Source of the DNA: Chryseotalea sp. WA131a
Lineage (GTDB): Bacteria > Bacteroidota > Bacteroidia > Cytophagales > Cyclobacteriaceae
Length of the DNA stretch: 64,000 nucleotides
Assembly (NCBI GenBank): GCA_025370075.1
Contig: CP073016.1
Span: forward strand, 3,534,001-3,598,000
Direction of reading: 5' to 3'
The translations under genes and the position numbers were made by a program. Under the pieces are notes generated by a model, which saw only the letters and a list, made by a program, of their open reading frames with translations, was not told the DNA's origin and did not search any database. Positions within the stretch are counted from its first letter, which is position 1. Every line of letters starts with the position of its first letter. Shown here piece after piece: positions 1 through 7,953 of this stretch.

Positions 1-2
1 CT

Positions 3-641
3 TATGATGGAAAAGTGGCGAGGTTATGTGTTGCGTCTTCCACCAATTTGGTGAAGTGGATAAAACATGGGCTGGTATTGCAGGGGAAATATGTTGACTC
101 GTGGAGCAAATCTGGAGCAATTGTAGCCAAGCAAGTGGGAGAAAAAATAGTTGCTAAAAAAATCAACGGAAAGTACTGGATGTATTTTGGAGACACAGAT
201 TTATTTCTGGCAACTTCGGATGATTTAATTCGTTGGCAACCGATTGAAGAGAACAACACGCTCAAATCTGTTCTTCAACCGCGCAAAGGTTATTTTGACA
301 GTCGCTTGGTGGAGAGCGGTCCCTATGCGTTGCTAACTGAGAAAGGAATCGTATTGATTTATAATGGTATGAACCTCGATGTGGGTGGCGATAGTACCAT
401 TGCCAAAGGCGCCTACTGTGCAGGTCAGGCTTTGTTTGATGCAAATGACCCATCTAAACTTATCGACCGACTGGAGAAAAATTTTCTTCGTCCTGATCAA
501 CCTTACGAAATTTCCGGGCAAGTCAATCAGGTTTGTTTTGTAGAGGGTCTAGTTCCCTTTCATGGAAAATGGTTTTTGTATTTTGGTACGGCTGATTCAA
601 AAATTGCTGTAGCCACATCCACTATTTTGCGAGCCAATTGA
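3..641 (+). CDS. GH130-family glycoside phosphorylase, C-terminal part (5' end outside window)
   Basis: The frame is open to the left edge, so the N-terminus is missing and about 212 residues remain. The fragment shows five-bladed-propeller features of glycoside hydrolase family 130: GKYWMYFGD, then SRLVESGP followed by a hydrophobic strand and IYNGMN, and near the end GKWFLYFGTAD. The family phosphorolyses beta-1,4-mannosides (mannosyl-glucose or mannooligosaccharides) in the cytoplasm or periplasm. The exact substrate cannot be read from this part. The first visible GTG (15) is internal, since the preceding codons read YDGK in frame. The family call is firm; the substrate is inference. Confidence 0.8.
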   Translation, partial: YDGKVARLCVASSTNLVKWIKHGLVLQGKYVDSWSKSGAIVAKQVGEKIVAKKINGKYWMYFGDTDLFLATSDDLIRWQPIEENNTLKSVLQPRKGYFDSRLVESGPYALLTEKGIVLIYNGMNLDVGGDSTIAKGAYCAGQALFDANDPSKLIDRLEKNFLRPDQPYEISGQVNQVCFVEGLVPFHGKWFLYFGTADSKIAVATSTILRAN

Positions 642-697
642 AAAGCGCAATTCCCAGTAGGACGAACACACACGGAAAGTAACAAGCATCGGGGTAC

Positions 698-745
698 TTC
701 ACCTTGATAGAGTTGACATTTCACCCCAAATCCTATCCTTTCACC
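698..745. promoter_or_regulatory. Three TTCACC direct repeats, candidate LytTR-binding array
   Basis: TTCACC occurs at 698, 720 and 740, spacings 22 and 20 bp, ending 55 bp before the start of the LytTR regulator gene. LytTR proteins are known to bind pairs of short direct repeats about 21-22 bp apart. The same hexamer recurs twice at 21-bp spacing at 1870-1896 beyond the gene. Binding by the adjacent regulator is inference. Confidence 0.45.
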
Positions 746-799
746 ACTCAATTTGCGGGTTTTTTGCAACCCAACTGCTAGTTTCTAAGTTTGTGGTGT

Positions 800-1753
800 A
801 TGGAGCAAGCCCAAACGATTAAGTCTTCTTCTCTGAACGGTTCAATTACCGAACGAATGGCGGATTGGTTTAACGAACCTTTTCCTTTTTACCTTAATGA
901 CGACCGCAAGAATTTTCTGTTGCTTAGCGTACTCAGTCTTTTTGTAACGGCTTTTTTGTATCTCTTTAAAACAGAGGCTGAATTTGAATTTGCCAACGAT
1001 TTGGGTTGGCTGCACGGACTGATTACATTTTCGGTTTTGATTTTCAATATCATCTTGCTGCCGCGTATTTTCCCTGCGTGGATGGACCCCATTTCGTGGT
1101 CGATTAAGAAATACATAGTGTTAAATGTGTTGCACCTAGCGTTGATTTGCGTGGCTGCCACGGTGATGGAGAAACTTTTTTTCTGCCCATACTACATTAG
1201 TTGGATGACGGTGGCCAACCACACGATGGTGCAAGTGGCTGTAAAAGGGGTAATCCCTATTGCCCTTACTACCTTGTTTTTAAAGGCCCAAATGCTGCAA
1301 GAAAATTTGCGCGAGGCCATTAAAACCAATCAGGAGTTGCAAAAGATTCAGACGTTGAAAAGGGAATCAAAAGAATCGGTGAAGAATGCAAATCAAGTTA
1401 CGTTGTATTCGGATACCAGCGAGAGCCTTACCTTCAATCTACCCGATTTACTATTTATCGAAGCGGATGATAATTACTCTACCATTAGTTGGAAAGAGGA
1501 GGGCGTACTCCAGAAAAAACTATTGCGCGTCAATCTAAAAAACCTGGAGTCACAACTTAACAATTCCTTCACGTTGCGCTGCCATCGATCTTACATTGTC
1601 AATGTAAATGCCATCCGTGCCATTAGTGGAAATACCAATGGCTACAAATTAAAAATCGATGGCTCTGATTTTTCAATCCCAGTCTCTCGCCCAAAAGGCA
1701 AAGAGGTGATGGAGAAGATTTCTCAACTGCGTAATATGATGGAGTTGAGTTAG
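800..1753 (+). CDS. Membrane-anchored LytTR transcriptional regulator
   Basis: 317 residues. Four hydrophobic segments lie in roughly residues 35-160, followed by a charged coiled linker (about 165-200) and a C-terminal LytTR DNA-binding domain (about 205-305) with the typical strings LLFIEADDNYSTI and LRCHRSYIVNV. There is no receiver domain, so signal input is probably through the membrane part. The chosen start is ATG 800; a TTG at 791 in frame adds three residues. TTCACC repeats at LytTR-like spacing lie just upstream and before the next gene, suggesting autoregulation and control of the secreted protein at 2010. The ligand is unknown. Confidence 0.85.
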   Translation: MEQAQTIKSSSLNGSITERMADWFNEPFPFYLNDDRKNFLLLSVLSLFVTAFLYLFKTEAEFEFANDLGWLHGLITFSVLIFNIILLPRIFPAWMDPISWSIKKYIVLNVLHLALICVAATVMEKLFFCPYYISWMTVANHTMVQVAVKGVIPIALTTLFLKAQMLQENLREAIKTNQELQKIQTLKRESKESVKNANQVTLYSDTSESLTFNLPDLLFIEADDNYSTISWKEEGVLQKKLLRVNLKNLESQLNNSFTLRCHRSYIVNVNAIRAISGNTNGYKLKIDGSDFSIPVSRPKGKEVMEKISQLRNMMELS

Positions 1754-1773
1754 CAATAGACAATTACTTTTGT

Positions 1774-1857
1774 GCATTAGGCACTAGGCATTGGGATGTT
1801 GACACTCAAATTTTCCAGCTACCTCCAATGCCTAATGCCTAATGCCCAGGCCTAATT
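1774..1857. repeat. Degenerate 7-bp tandem repeats in two inverted blocks
   Basis: Block one (1774-1794) is three heptamers: GCATTAG, GCACTAG, GCATTGG. Block two (1825-1857) is the reverse complement type: CCAATGC, CTAATGC, CTAATGC, CCAGGCC. The two blocks can pair across about 30 bases. It resembles the short tandemly repeated heptamers known from several bacterial genomes. A related array with another unit lies inside the dsbD-like gene at 58265. Confidence 0.7.
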
Positions 1858-1869
1858 TTCTGGTTACAA

Positions 1870-1896
1870 TTCACCTCAGATCCCCTCCCGTTCACC
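1870..1896. promoter_or_regulatory. Pair of TTCACC direct repeats, 21 bp apart
   Basis: TTCACC at 1870 and 1891, exactly 21 bp apart, in the intergenic region before the secreted-protein gene at 2010. It matches the array at 698-745 that precedes the LytTR gene. Proposed as a second site for the same regulator; inference from motif identity and spacing. Confidence 0.4.
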
Positions 1897-2009
1897 CCGC
1901 CTCTTATTCAGTGCCATCAAAACCTGCTCGCTCTGCCCCATTCCATCAAAATGATCAGCTAATGGGTGATGGAAATACGTCTTTCATAGAAAATTAAACA
2001 ACCCTTTTT

Positions 2010-2411
2010 ATGAAGACACTATTCACACTTTCATTTCTTTTTGTATCGGCTATGGTGGTAGCACAAACCAAAACTGAATTGCCCAGAACCGATTTTGTGG
2101 TCAATCTCTCTGAGAGCAGTTTGACCTTAAAGCCGGGCGAAAGCAAACAAGTAATTGTAAGCATTGTGCGCTCAAAGTATTACGCCAAAGAGAAAGCTAT
2201 TTTGGGTTTGATGGGGCAGTTGCCAAAAGGGATTACGGTAACGTACGAACCCGCTGAAGGAAATTTTGAAAGCAGCGTGGCCACCCTGTCTGCTGCAGCC
2301 GATGTGCTGCCAGGTACTTACAATATTGTGCTCAGTACCATGTTGAGTGTAAAAAAGAAAGGAGAGATTCTTAAGGTAACGGTAGCGGCAGATCAGGTTT
2401 CTGTTAAGTAG
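2010..2411 (+). CDS. Secreted protein with Ig-like/NEW3-like fold, function unknown
   Basis: 133 residues with an N-terminal signal peptide ending near VVAQ (residues 1-18). The rest is beta-rich and contains LTLKPGESKQVIVSIVRS and LPKGITVTYEPA, the look of an Ig-like domain of the NEW3 type used as a cell-surface or accessory module. There are no catalytic residues. It lies 256 bp after the LytTR gene, behind a copy of the same TTCACC repeat pair, so it may be that regulator's target. A terminator follows at 2452. Confidence 0.6.
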   Translation: MKTLFTLSFLFVSAMVVAQTKTELPRTDFVVNLSESSLTLKPGESKQVIVSIVRSKYYAKEKAILGLMGQLPKGITVTYEPAEGNFESSVATLSAAADVLPGTYNIVLSTMLSVKKKGEILKVTVAADQVSVK

Positions 2412-2451
2412 TCTTTGCAAGCAGTACGTAACTAGCCATATAACCGTACAA

Positions 2452-2483
2452 GCCCCAACACTGAAAAGCGTGGGGTTTTTTAT
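2452..2483. terminator. Hairpin with T-run between convergent genes
   Basis: CCCCA pairs with TGGGG around a 13-base loop that can extend the stem imperfectly, followed by TTTTTT. It sits between the plus-strand gene ending at 2411 and the minus-strand gene ending at 2492, so it may serve both directions. Confidence 0.6.
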
Positions 2484-2491
2484 TATGAACT

Positions 2492-2773
2492 TTAGCGAGC
2501 CAGCCAGTTGAAAAGCATAATCCCCAGCAAGCCAAACACAATGCTGAGGTGAACGATTAACCAAATCTGCTGGTAAGCAGGCCGATTGTTCCACATCACT
2601 TTTTGGTCAAAGGGGTCAAAGATTAAAGCAATCCCGAAATTTGACATGGCTGTCGAAATATCTTTATTGGCCAATAAGAAGTAAAGCCCCAGAGAGACAA
2701 ACGCTCCATACAAAAATCGGTTGTATGTAAAGGTAAGGTCTTTCGGCTTGTCGTTTTCTTTTGTTGTGGTCAT
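2492..2773 (-). CDS. Small two-TM membrane protein
   Basis: 93 residues. The charged N-terminus (MTTTKENDKPKD) is followed by two hydrophobic helices, about residues 25-45 and 68-92, joined by a loop with FDPFDQKVMWNNRP. The family is not recognised, although the sequence has the look of a conserved Bacteroidota membrane protein. The start overlaps the stop of the upstream gene by four bases, so the two are translationally coupled. There is no evidence of function. Confidence 0.6.
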   Translation of the reverse strand: MTTTKENDKPKDLTFTYNRFLYGAFVSLGLYFLLANKDISTAMSNFGIALIFDPFDQKVMWNNRPAYQQIWLIVHLSIVFGLLGIMLFNWLAR

Positions 2774-2994
2774 GCTTTAGCGGTTGATGTTTTGCAAGAC
2801 TTTTTCTTTTGCGTTTCCATCGAAGAAAGAAATACAGACATGGAACTGGCTGCAATCGCTACCCAAATCATCGTATCAGAAACATCAGAACTTGAATCGA
2901 GAACAGTAAATAGGGCTGCCAGAAAGACAAAGCCAGCAGTAATGCCAATCGTCAGTGCATATTTTCCAAAACGAGAACGTTTCTTAGTTTCCAT
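2770..2994 (-). CDS. Small two-TM membrane protein
   Basis: 74 residues. A basic N-terminus (METKKRSRFGK) precedes two hydrophobic helices (about 12-32 and 40-60) and a basic tail. It overlaps the following membrane-protein gene by ATGA, forming a two-gene unit on the minus strand that is divergent from pyrC. The proteins may act together in the membrane. No known family was recognised. Confidence 0.55.
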   Translation of the reverse strand: METKKRSRFGKYALTIGITAGFVFLAALFTVLDSSSDVSDTMIWVAIAASSMSVFLSSMETQKKKSCKTSTAKA

Positions 2995-3088
2995 GAATCT
3001 TTTTTCCAGTTAGTAGTTTTTGATCGCTAATAATTACAGGCATCCATGATTTTTTTATAAACTTGTGTTACCTCAAAAATTGAACGAT

Positions 3089-4429
3089 ATGAGTACAGAG
3101 ATTATAATAAAAAACGTAACGCTTGTAAACGAAGGTCGGCTGCGGGTAGCCGACCTGCTTATTAAAGACCAGTTCATTCATAAGATTGGAAACGTTCACC
3201 CTACCGAAAACAGTTTGGTTATCGATGGCTCTGGCAAGTATTTATTTCCCGGTATTATTGACGGTCAGGTTCACTTTCGAGACCCAGGCCTAACCCACAA
3301 AGGCGACTTTTACACAGAAAGTAAAGCTGCGATAGCCGGTGGCGTCACCTCGGTGATTGATATGCCCAACACTGTACCTAATGTTTTGTCGGTTGAACTA
3401 CTTGAACAAAAACATCAGATAGCTGCTGAAAAATCACTTGTCAACTATTCCTCTTTTCTCGGTGTGAACGCAGATAACATTGACAGCGTAATTCAGACAG
3501 ACACGTCCAATCTTATTGGAGTTTCAGATGATGGTCTGTATTTCACTAAGAAGGGGAATCTGCTAGCAGATAATCCGGCAATTCTAGAGAAGCTTTTTGC
3601 TAACTGCCAATCCATCATCGCGATCCACGCAGAGAAAGAAAAATTAGTAGAAGAAAATGAAATAATCTTTCGAGAAAAATATGGAGAAGACGTACCAATT
3701 GAATTTCATCCTATCATTCGCAGCGCGCAGGGTTGCTTCGAAGCATCCAAAGATGCCATTGCGTTGGCCACGAAACACAATGCACGGCTTCACATTTTAC
3801 ATCTGAGTACGGAAGCCGAAACACACTTGTTTCGCAATGATATTCCGTTAACACAAAAGCGAATAACCACCGAAGTATCTGTGCATCACCTTTGGTTTTC
3901 GGATGTCGATTACAAACGACTGAGCACCTTAATCAAGTGGAACCCTTCCATCAAAACTGAAAAGGATAAAGACGGTCTTTTGAAAGCGCTGCTTGATGAT
4001 CGAATCGATATTGTAACGACTGACCATGCGCCACACACGTTAGAAGAAAAGCAAAGGCCCTATTTTCAAGCTATGTCGGGCGCGCCCATTGTTCAGCACT
4101 CGCTAAATATCATGCTGGAGTTTTACAAGCAAGGAAAAATATCGTTGGAGAAAATTGCAGAGAAGATGTGTCATAACCCGGCCATTTTGTACCATATTGC
4201 TAACCGCGGATTTATACGAGAAGGCTATTTTGCCGACCTCACATTGGTAGATTTGAATAAGCCGTGGACAGTAAGCCAGGATAACATTTTATACAAATGC
4301 GGTTGGTCGCCATTGCTGGGCACCACCTTTCAAACCAAGGTGGTTCAGACTTTTGTCAATGGGGGATTGGTTTATGACAATGGGGAATTTTACGAATCCG
4401 TGAAGGGACAACAGTTAACGTTGAAATAA
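3089..4429 (+). CDS. pyrC: Dihydroorotase, Bacteroidota type
   Basis: 447 residues, the usual length. It belongs to the amidohydrolase superfamily and converts carbamoyl-aspartate to dihydroorotate in pyrimidine synthesis in the cytoplasm. Visible motifs are GIIDGQVHFRDPG (residues about 55-67), GGVTSVIDMPNT, HILHLST and the TTDHAPHT metal/catalytic segment near residue 311. The first metal-binding His of the usual HxH pair is Gln (GQVH); to my knowledge this is common in the Bacteroidota branch. ATG 3089 is preferred to a GTG at 3065 because homology begins at MSTEIIIKN. Confidence 0.88.
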   Translation: MSTEIIIKNVTLVNEGRLRVADLLIKDQFIHKIGNVHPTENSLVIDGSGKYLFPGIIDGQVHFRDPGLTHKGDFYTESKAAIAGGVTSVIDMPNTVPNVLSVELLEQKHQIAAEKSLVNYSSFLGVNADNIDSVIQTDTSNLIGVSDDGLYFTKKGNLLADNPAILEKLFANCQSIIAIHAEKEKLVEENEIIFREKYGEDVPIEFHPIIRSAQGCFEASKDAIALATKHNARLHILHLSTEAETHLFRNDIPLTQKRITTEVSVHHLWFSDVDYKRLSTLIKWNPSIKTEKDKDGLLKALLDDRIDIVTTDHAPHTLEEKQRPYFQAMSGAPIVQHSLNIMLEFYKQGKISLEKIAEKMCHNPAILYHIANRGFIREGYFADLTLVDLNKPWTVSQDNILYKCGWSPLLGTTFQTKVVQTFVNGGLVYDNGEFYESVKGQQLTLK

Positions 4430-4575
4430 GCCGCCTTTTGTGCTATCAACGCAAAATGGGTATTTTACTCAATTGATTTCTTCGTGTCGCAAAACTGATC
4501 TTAGATAAAATTACGCTGAAAAAGAAGGAGCAGTGAAACCAAACACCTCCTCTATTGTTTAATTTGGCAGTTCAC

Positions 4576-5154
4576 ATGAAGCAAGTCAGTCAAGTCATTC
4601 AGCAAATGATTTCCATTTCGGAAGAGGAGCTTAAGAATTTTCTCAAGAACTGCTTTGTAAAAAATTTTCAGCGGCAGCAATTCCTCAGCCATCCTAATGT
4701 AATTCCTAACGAGATCTTTTTTATCAATAAAGGAATTATTCGCGTGATTGTTCACGATAAAGAAGGAGGCGAGCATACCATTCATTTTGCTCTAGAGAAT
4801 CAATTCATTGCCGATTATTCGAGCTTTATTCAACAACAACTTTCGCTTTACACACTGCAAGCATTAGAAGAGACGGAAGTAATTGTGATGCCCCGCTCGG
4901 CTGTAGATTGGGGTTACAAAAATTTGAAGGAGGGCGATAAGCTGGGGCGGCTCATTGCCGAGTTTTATTTTATCTACCAAGATAACCGAATCAAAAACCT
5001 GTATGCGCGCAGCGCTAAAGAGCGTTACGATACCATCACCGAAGTTTTTCCCAACATCCATAACCGCGTGCCGCAGCACATGATTGCCTCCTATCTGGGC
5101 ATTACACCTGTCCATTTAAGTCGCCTAAAAAAGGCCGACTACCAAAAAGTATAA
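4576..5154 (+). CDS. Crp/Fnr-family transcriptional regulator
   Basis: 192 residues. The N-terminal cyclic-nucleotide-binding-like beta roll (about 20-120) includes IFFINKGIIRVIVHD and GGEHTIHFALENQF; the residues that bind cAMP phosphate are not obvious. The C-terminal winged helix ends IASYLGITPVHLSRLKK, typical of the short Bacteroidota Crp-like family. It is followed after 62 bp by DUF2141, barrel, membrane and SDR genes on the same strand, which are probably its operon or targets. ATG 4576 was chosen over an in-frame TTG at 4555. Confidence 0.8.
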   Translation: MKQVSQVIQQMISISEEELKNFLKNCFVKNFQRQQFLSHPNVIPNEIFFINKGIIRVIVHDKEGGEHTIHFALENQFIADYSSFIQQQLSLYTLQALEETEVIVMPRSAVDWGYKNLKEGDKLGRLIAEFYFIYQDNRIKNLYARSAKERYDTITEVFPNIHNRVPQHMIASYLGITPVHLSRLKKADYQKV

Positions 5155-5216
5155 ACATTTGTTATCGTTTCGGGTACGGTCAACCAGTGACCTTTGACTC
5201 AACAAAACGAAACAAA

Positions 5217-5642
5217 ATGAAAAAGACAATTTTAGCAATGACGCTGCTCTGGTTTGGTCTGGAGGGCCATGCGCAAACAGGAACGGTGGTTATCAACGTG
5301 CAGCAAATTCAGGCTAACAAAGGCGGTGAAATCTCTGCCGGTATTTTTAAAAAGGAAAATTTTCCGAAAGTAGGTAAACAAATGATCGGCACGGAAAGGC
5401 CAGTGACCGGAAGCTCGATGCAAATTGTTTTTGAAAAAGTCCTTGCTGGAGAATATGGGCTGGTGGCATTTCAAGACATCGACAAAAACAAAGACCTGAA
5501 GACAAATTTTGTGGGCTTCCCAAAGGAGCCAATTGGCTTTTCCAACGATGCAAAAATCAAACTTGGTCCGCCTGATTTTGAGGATGCAAAGGTAAAAGTG
5601 GAAGCCGGAAAAACACTTACGTTAACTATTACGCTAGAATAA
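5217..5642 (+). CDS. DUF2141 secreted protein
   Basis: 141 residues with a signal peptide (MKKTILAMTLLWFGLEGHAQ). The mature part fits DUF2141: GTVVINVQQIQ, then FEKVLAGEYGLVAFQDIDKNKDL and GFPKEPIGFSNDAK. The family is periplasmic or outer-membrane-associated and its function is unknown. It lies 62 bp after the Crp-like gene and 7 bp before the barrel gene, so co-transcription is likely. ATG 5217 was chosen because it begins a good signal peptide; an upstream in-frame start would add ten hydrophilic residues. Confidence 0.8.
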   Translation: MKKTILAMTLLWFGLEGHAQTGTVVINVQQIQANKGGEISAGIFKKENFPKVGKQMIGTERPVTGSSMQIVFEKVLAGEYGLVAFQDIDKNKDLKTNFVGFPKEPIGFSNDAKIKLGPPDFEDAKVKVEAGKTLTLTITLE

Positions 5643-5649
5643 TTTGATC

Positions 5650-6306
5650 ATGGCTGGAATTCATTTCAATAAAACAAAGACGTGCGCACTTGTTTTTTTA
5701 TTTTTACTGGCAACCTCAATTGTCGCGCAGGCGCAATTTGCTAAAAAAGGACTTCGTTTGGGAGCAATAGTAGGCACCAGTATAAATAACTTTAGTTCAA
5801 CATTTGGCTCAACAGCGGTTCAACCCAACTTTAATGCATTTGCTCTTGGGGCGGGCGCCAATTACCTTTCTAACCGTTTGATACTCGGTGGAGAATTTTA
5901 TCAACTGAATGGCAACCAATCGAGCGCTACGGAGTCGATACAGTTTATTGGCGCAGTTACCACAGTTTCTTTTGGGTATTGTTTATTGGAGAGAAAAAAC
6001 ACGCGTTTGGAAACTTCTTTAGGGTTCGGATTCTCCAATAATCAAATTATCAGTCAAGACAAGCAAAACACGCGCTTTCAAAATGTGATCAATAATCAAC
6101 TACTGTTAAATCCCAGTCTTTCCATATATCAGAAAGGCGCCAATAACTTATGCTTTGGATTGAGGCTTATTTACTCGGTCGGTACTGGCGGAGAATCGGC
6201 TTGGAAGTATCAGTCAAGCGAGCTTGAATCAGGCTTTAAAAGTAATGTAAATGCTTTCTCATTTCAGCTTTCTATCGGAGGAATTGTTGAATTTGCGAAA
6301 AAATGA
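5650..6306 (+). CDS. Outer-membrane beta-barrel protein
   Basis: About 218 residues. The signal peptide ends near SIVAQAQF. After it come alternating amphipathic strands with glycines (LRLGAIVGTSINNF, NAFALGAGANYLSNRLILGGEFY, TSLGFGFSNNQI, FSFQLSIGGIVEF), which is the layout of a small eight-strand-type outer-membrane barrel. The ligand is unknown. It follows the DUF2141 gene by 7 bp and is separated from the 7-TM gene by 13 bp. ATG 5650 is preferred over TTG 5644. Confidence 0.65.
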   Translation: MAGIHFNKTKTCALVFLFLLATSIVAQAQFAKKGLRLGAIVGTSINNFSSTFGSTAVQPNFNAFALGAGANYLSNRLILGGEFYQLNGNQSSATESIQFIGAVTTVSFGYCLLERKNTRLETSLGFGFSNNQIISQDKQNTRFQNVINNQLLLNPSLSIYQKGANNLCFGLRLIYSVGTGGESAWKYQSSELESGFKSNVNAFSFQLSIGGIVEFAKK

Positions 6307-6319
6307 AAAAGCAATTAGC

Positions 6320-7096
6320 ATGAAGCAATTTATTGAAACGATTTATCACAGGAATGAAATCCTGTTCTATTTTGGACTTATCAATGTAGTGGTTGCGGTC
6401 TGTTTCTTCGTGTTGACGCAAACAACCAGCACTCAAGTAATGGGCATTAGCGCGTGGTACAAACCCACCAAGTTCGCGCTTTCCACCTTTCTTTATTCTT
6501 GGGCAATGGCTTGGTTTATTTCTTATCTGCCTTCCTTTAACATAACCATCTTTAGTTGGTCAGTGGTAGTTCTCTTAGGATTTGAAGTTGCCTACATCGC
6601 ATTTCAAGCTGGGCGGGGCCAGCTTTCTCATTACAATGTAAGCACCCCAATGTATTCAGCGCTTTTTTCTATGATGGCATTGGCTGCTACGTTAGTTACT
6701 CTTTACACAGCTTATGTCGCAGTCTTGTTCTTTGCAAATAAATTCACCTCACTTCCAAATTACTATTTGTGGTCAATCCGATTAGGTCTCATCATCTTCG
6801 TACTATTTTCATTTGAAGGTTTTGCGATGGGTTCGCGCCTATCGCATACCGTGGGCATCGAAGATGGAAGCAAAGGAATTCCATTCCTAAATTGGAGTCT
6901 TAGCCATGGTGACTTACGCATCGCACATTTCATTGGTATGCATGCCTTACAAGTGCTGCCATTGCTTTCGTTTTATATATTAAGAAATACAAAGGCTACC
7001 ATTTTTGTAAGCATCCTTTACGGGTTGCTTGCCTTATCCGTGCTGATACAGGCATTAAACGGTACATCCATCTCTAAAACATTCAACCATCCATAG
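6320..7096 (+). CDS. Polytopic membrane protein (about seven TM helices)
   Basis: 258 residues with about seven hydrophobic helices, beginning FYFGLINVVVAVCFFV and ending FVSILYGLLALSVLIQAL. Polar signatures include AWYKPTKFALSTFLYSWAM, GSRLSHTVG and the His-bearing WSLSHGDLRIAHFIGMHALQ, which could bind a cofactor or metal. I do not recognise a named family. It lies between the barrel and SDR genes with spacings of 13 bp and 1 bp, so it is almost certainly co-transcribed with them. ATG 6320 was chosen; an open frame upstream overlaps the barrel gene and is not homologous-looking. Confidence 0.65.
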   Translation: MKQFIETIYHRNEILFYFGLINVVVAVCFFVLTQTTSTQVMGISAWYKPTKFALSTFLYSWAMAWFISYLPSFNITIFSWSVVVLLGFEVAYIAFQAGRGQLSHYNVSTPMYSALFSMMALAATLVTLYTAYVAVLFFANKFTSLPNYYLWSIRLGLIIFVLFSFEGFAMGSRLSHTVGIEDGSKGIPFLNWSLSHGDLRIAHFIGMHALQVLPLLSFYILRNTKATIFVSILYGLLALSVLIQALNGTSISKTFNHP

Positions 7097-7097
7097 C

Positions 7098-7925
7098 ATG
7101 CAACTTTCTGCTAGTGAAAAAGAACGATTAAAAAATAATTACGGCCCTTGGGCAATCGTGAGCGGAGCTTCCTCTGGTATCGGTCTCGAAATCATTGAAC
7201 GATTGGCCGAATCGGGCCTTAACCTCATAATCCATGCTCGTAGCGAGAACATACTTCAGGGAATAGCAAAGCGACTAACTTCTACTCACAACATTGAAGT
7301 AAAAGTGGTAGCGTCTGATATTTCAGAACAAGCAGGTATTCAAAAATTGATTGAGACCACACAATCGTTGCCCATTGGTTTGCTGGTTGCCTCGGCTGGC
7401 TATGGCACCTCCGGAGACTTTATTCACACTTCGGTGCATGCTGAAATTAATATGCTGCGACTGAATTGCGAAGCATTACTAACACTCACCCATCACTTCG
7501 CGCAGAGATTTGTTGCGCAAAAAAGAGGAGGTATCATTTTGATGAGTTCCATGTTCGCTTTTCAGGGTGTGCCGTACTCCGCAAACTATGCCGCTACCAA
7601 AGCGTATGTACAATCGTTGGCTGAAGCACTCGCTGAAGAATTGAAACCACACGGAGTAGATGTGTTGGCAGCTGCACCCGGGCCGGTGGCCAGTGGCTTT
7701 GGGCAACGCGCGAATATGAAAATGAATATGTCGCTCACGCCACAGCAAGTGGGTATTCCGATTTTAAAAGCATTGGGAAGAAACACAACTGTTTTACCTG
7801 GTTTTCTCACCAAATTTTTAGTGTATTCACTGCGCACGGTTCCAAGATGGGGTAAAGTAAAAATTATGAAAATAGTAATGGGCGGAATGACGGAGCATCA
7901 GAGAACGAAGGAGAACGTAGACTGA
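7098..7925 (+). CDS. Short-chain dehydrogenase/reductase
   Basis: 275 residues. The classical SDR fold has the NAD(P)-binding motif GASSGIG near residue 23, a catalytic Ser in ILMSSMF, and the YAATK active-site motif (Y near 163). A C-terminal hydrophobic stretch (FLTKFLVYSLRTV) may touch the membrane. The substrate is unknown; relatives act on fatty or keto groups. It is the last gene of the unit that begins with the Crp-like regulator, one base after the membrane-protein gene. Confidence 0.8.
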   Translation: MQLSASEKERLKNNYGPWAIVSGASSGIGLEIIERLAESGLNLIIHARSENILQGIAKRLTSTHNIEVKVVASDISEQAGIQKLIETTQSLPIGLLVASAGYGTSGDFIHTSVHAEINMLRLNCEALLTLTHHFAQRFVAQKRGGIILMSSMFAFQGVPYSANYAATKAYVQSLAEALAEELKPHGVDVLAAAPGPVASGFGQRANMKMNMSLTPQQVGIPILKALGRNTTVLPGFLTKFLVYSLRTVPRWGKVKIMKIVMGGMTEHQRTKENVD

Positions 7926-7953
7926 TCGTGATAAGTACAGTAAAAAGAGCACT

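Noticed and set aside
1774..1857. CRISPR-like array
   Set aside because: The unit is 7 bp with no spacers; no cas genes are in the window.
4438..4460. TTTTGTG/CGCAAAA hairpin after pyrC as a terminator
   Set aside because: The stem includes a G-T pair and no T-run follows; too weak to call.
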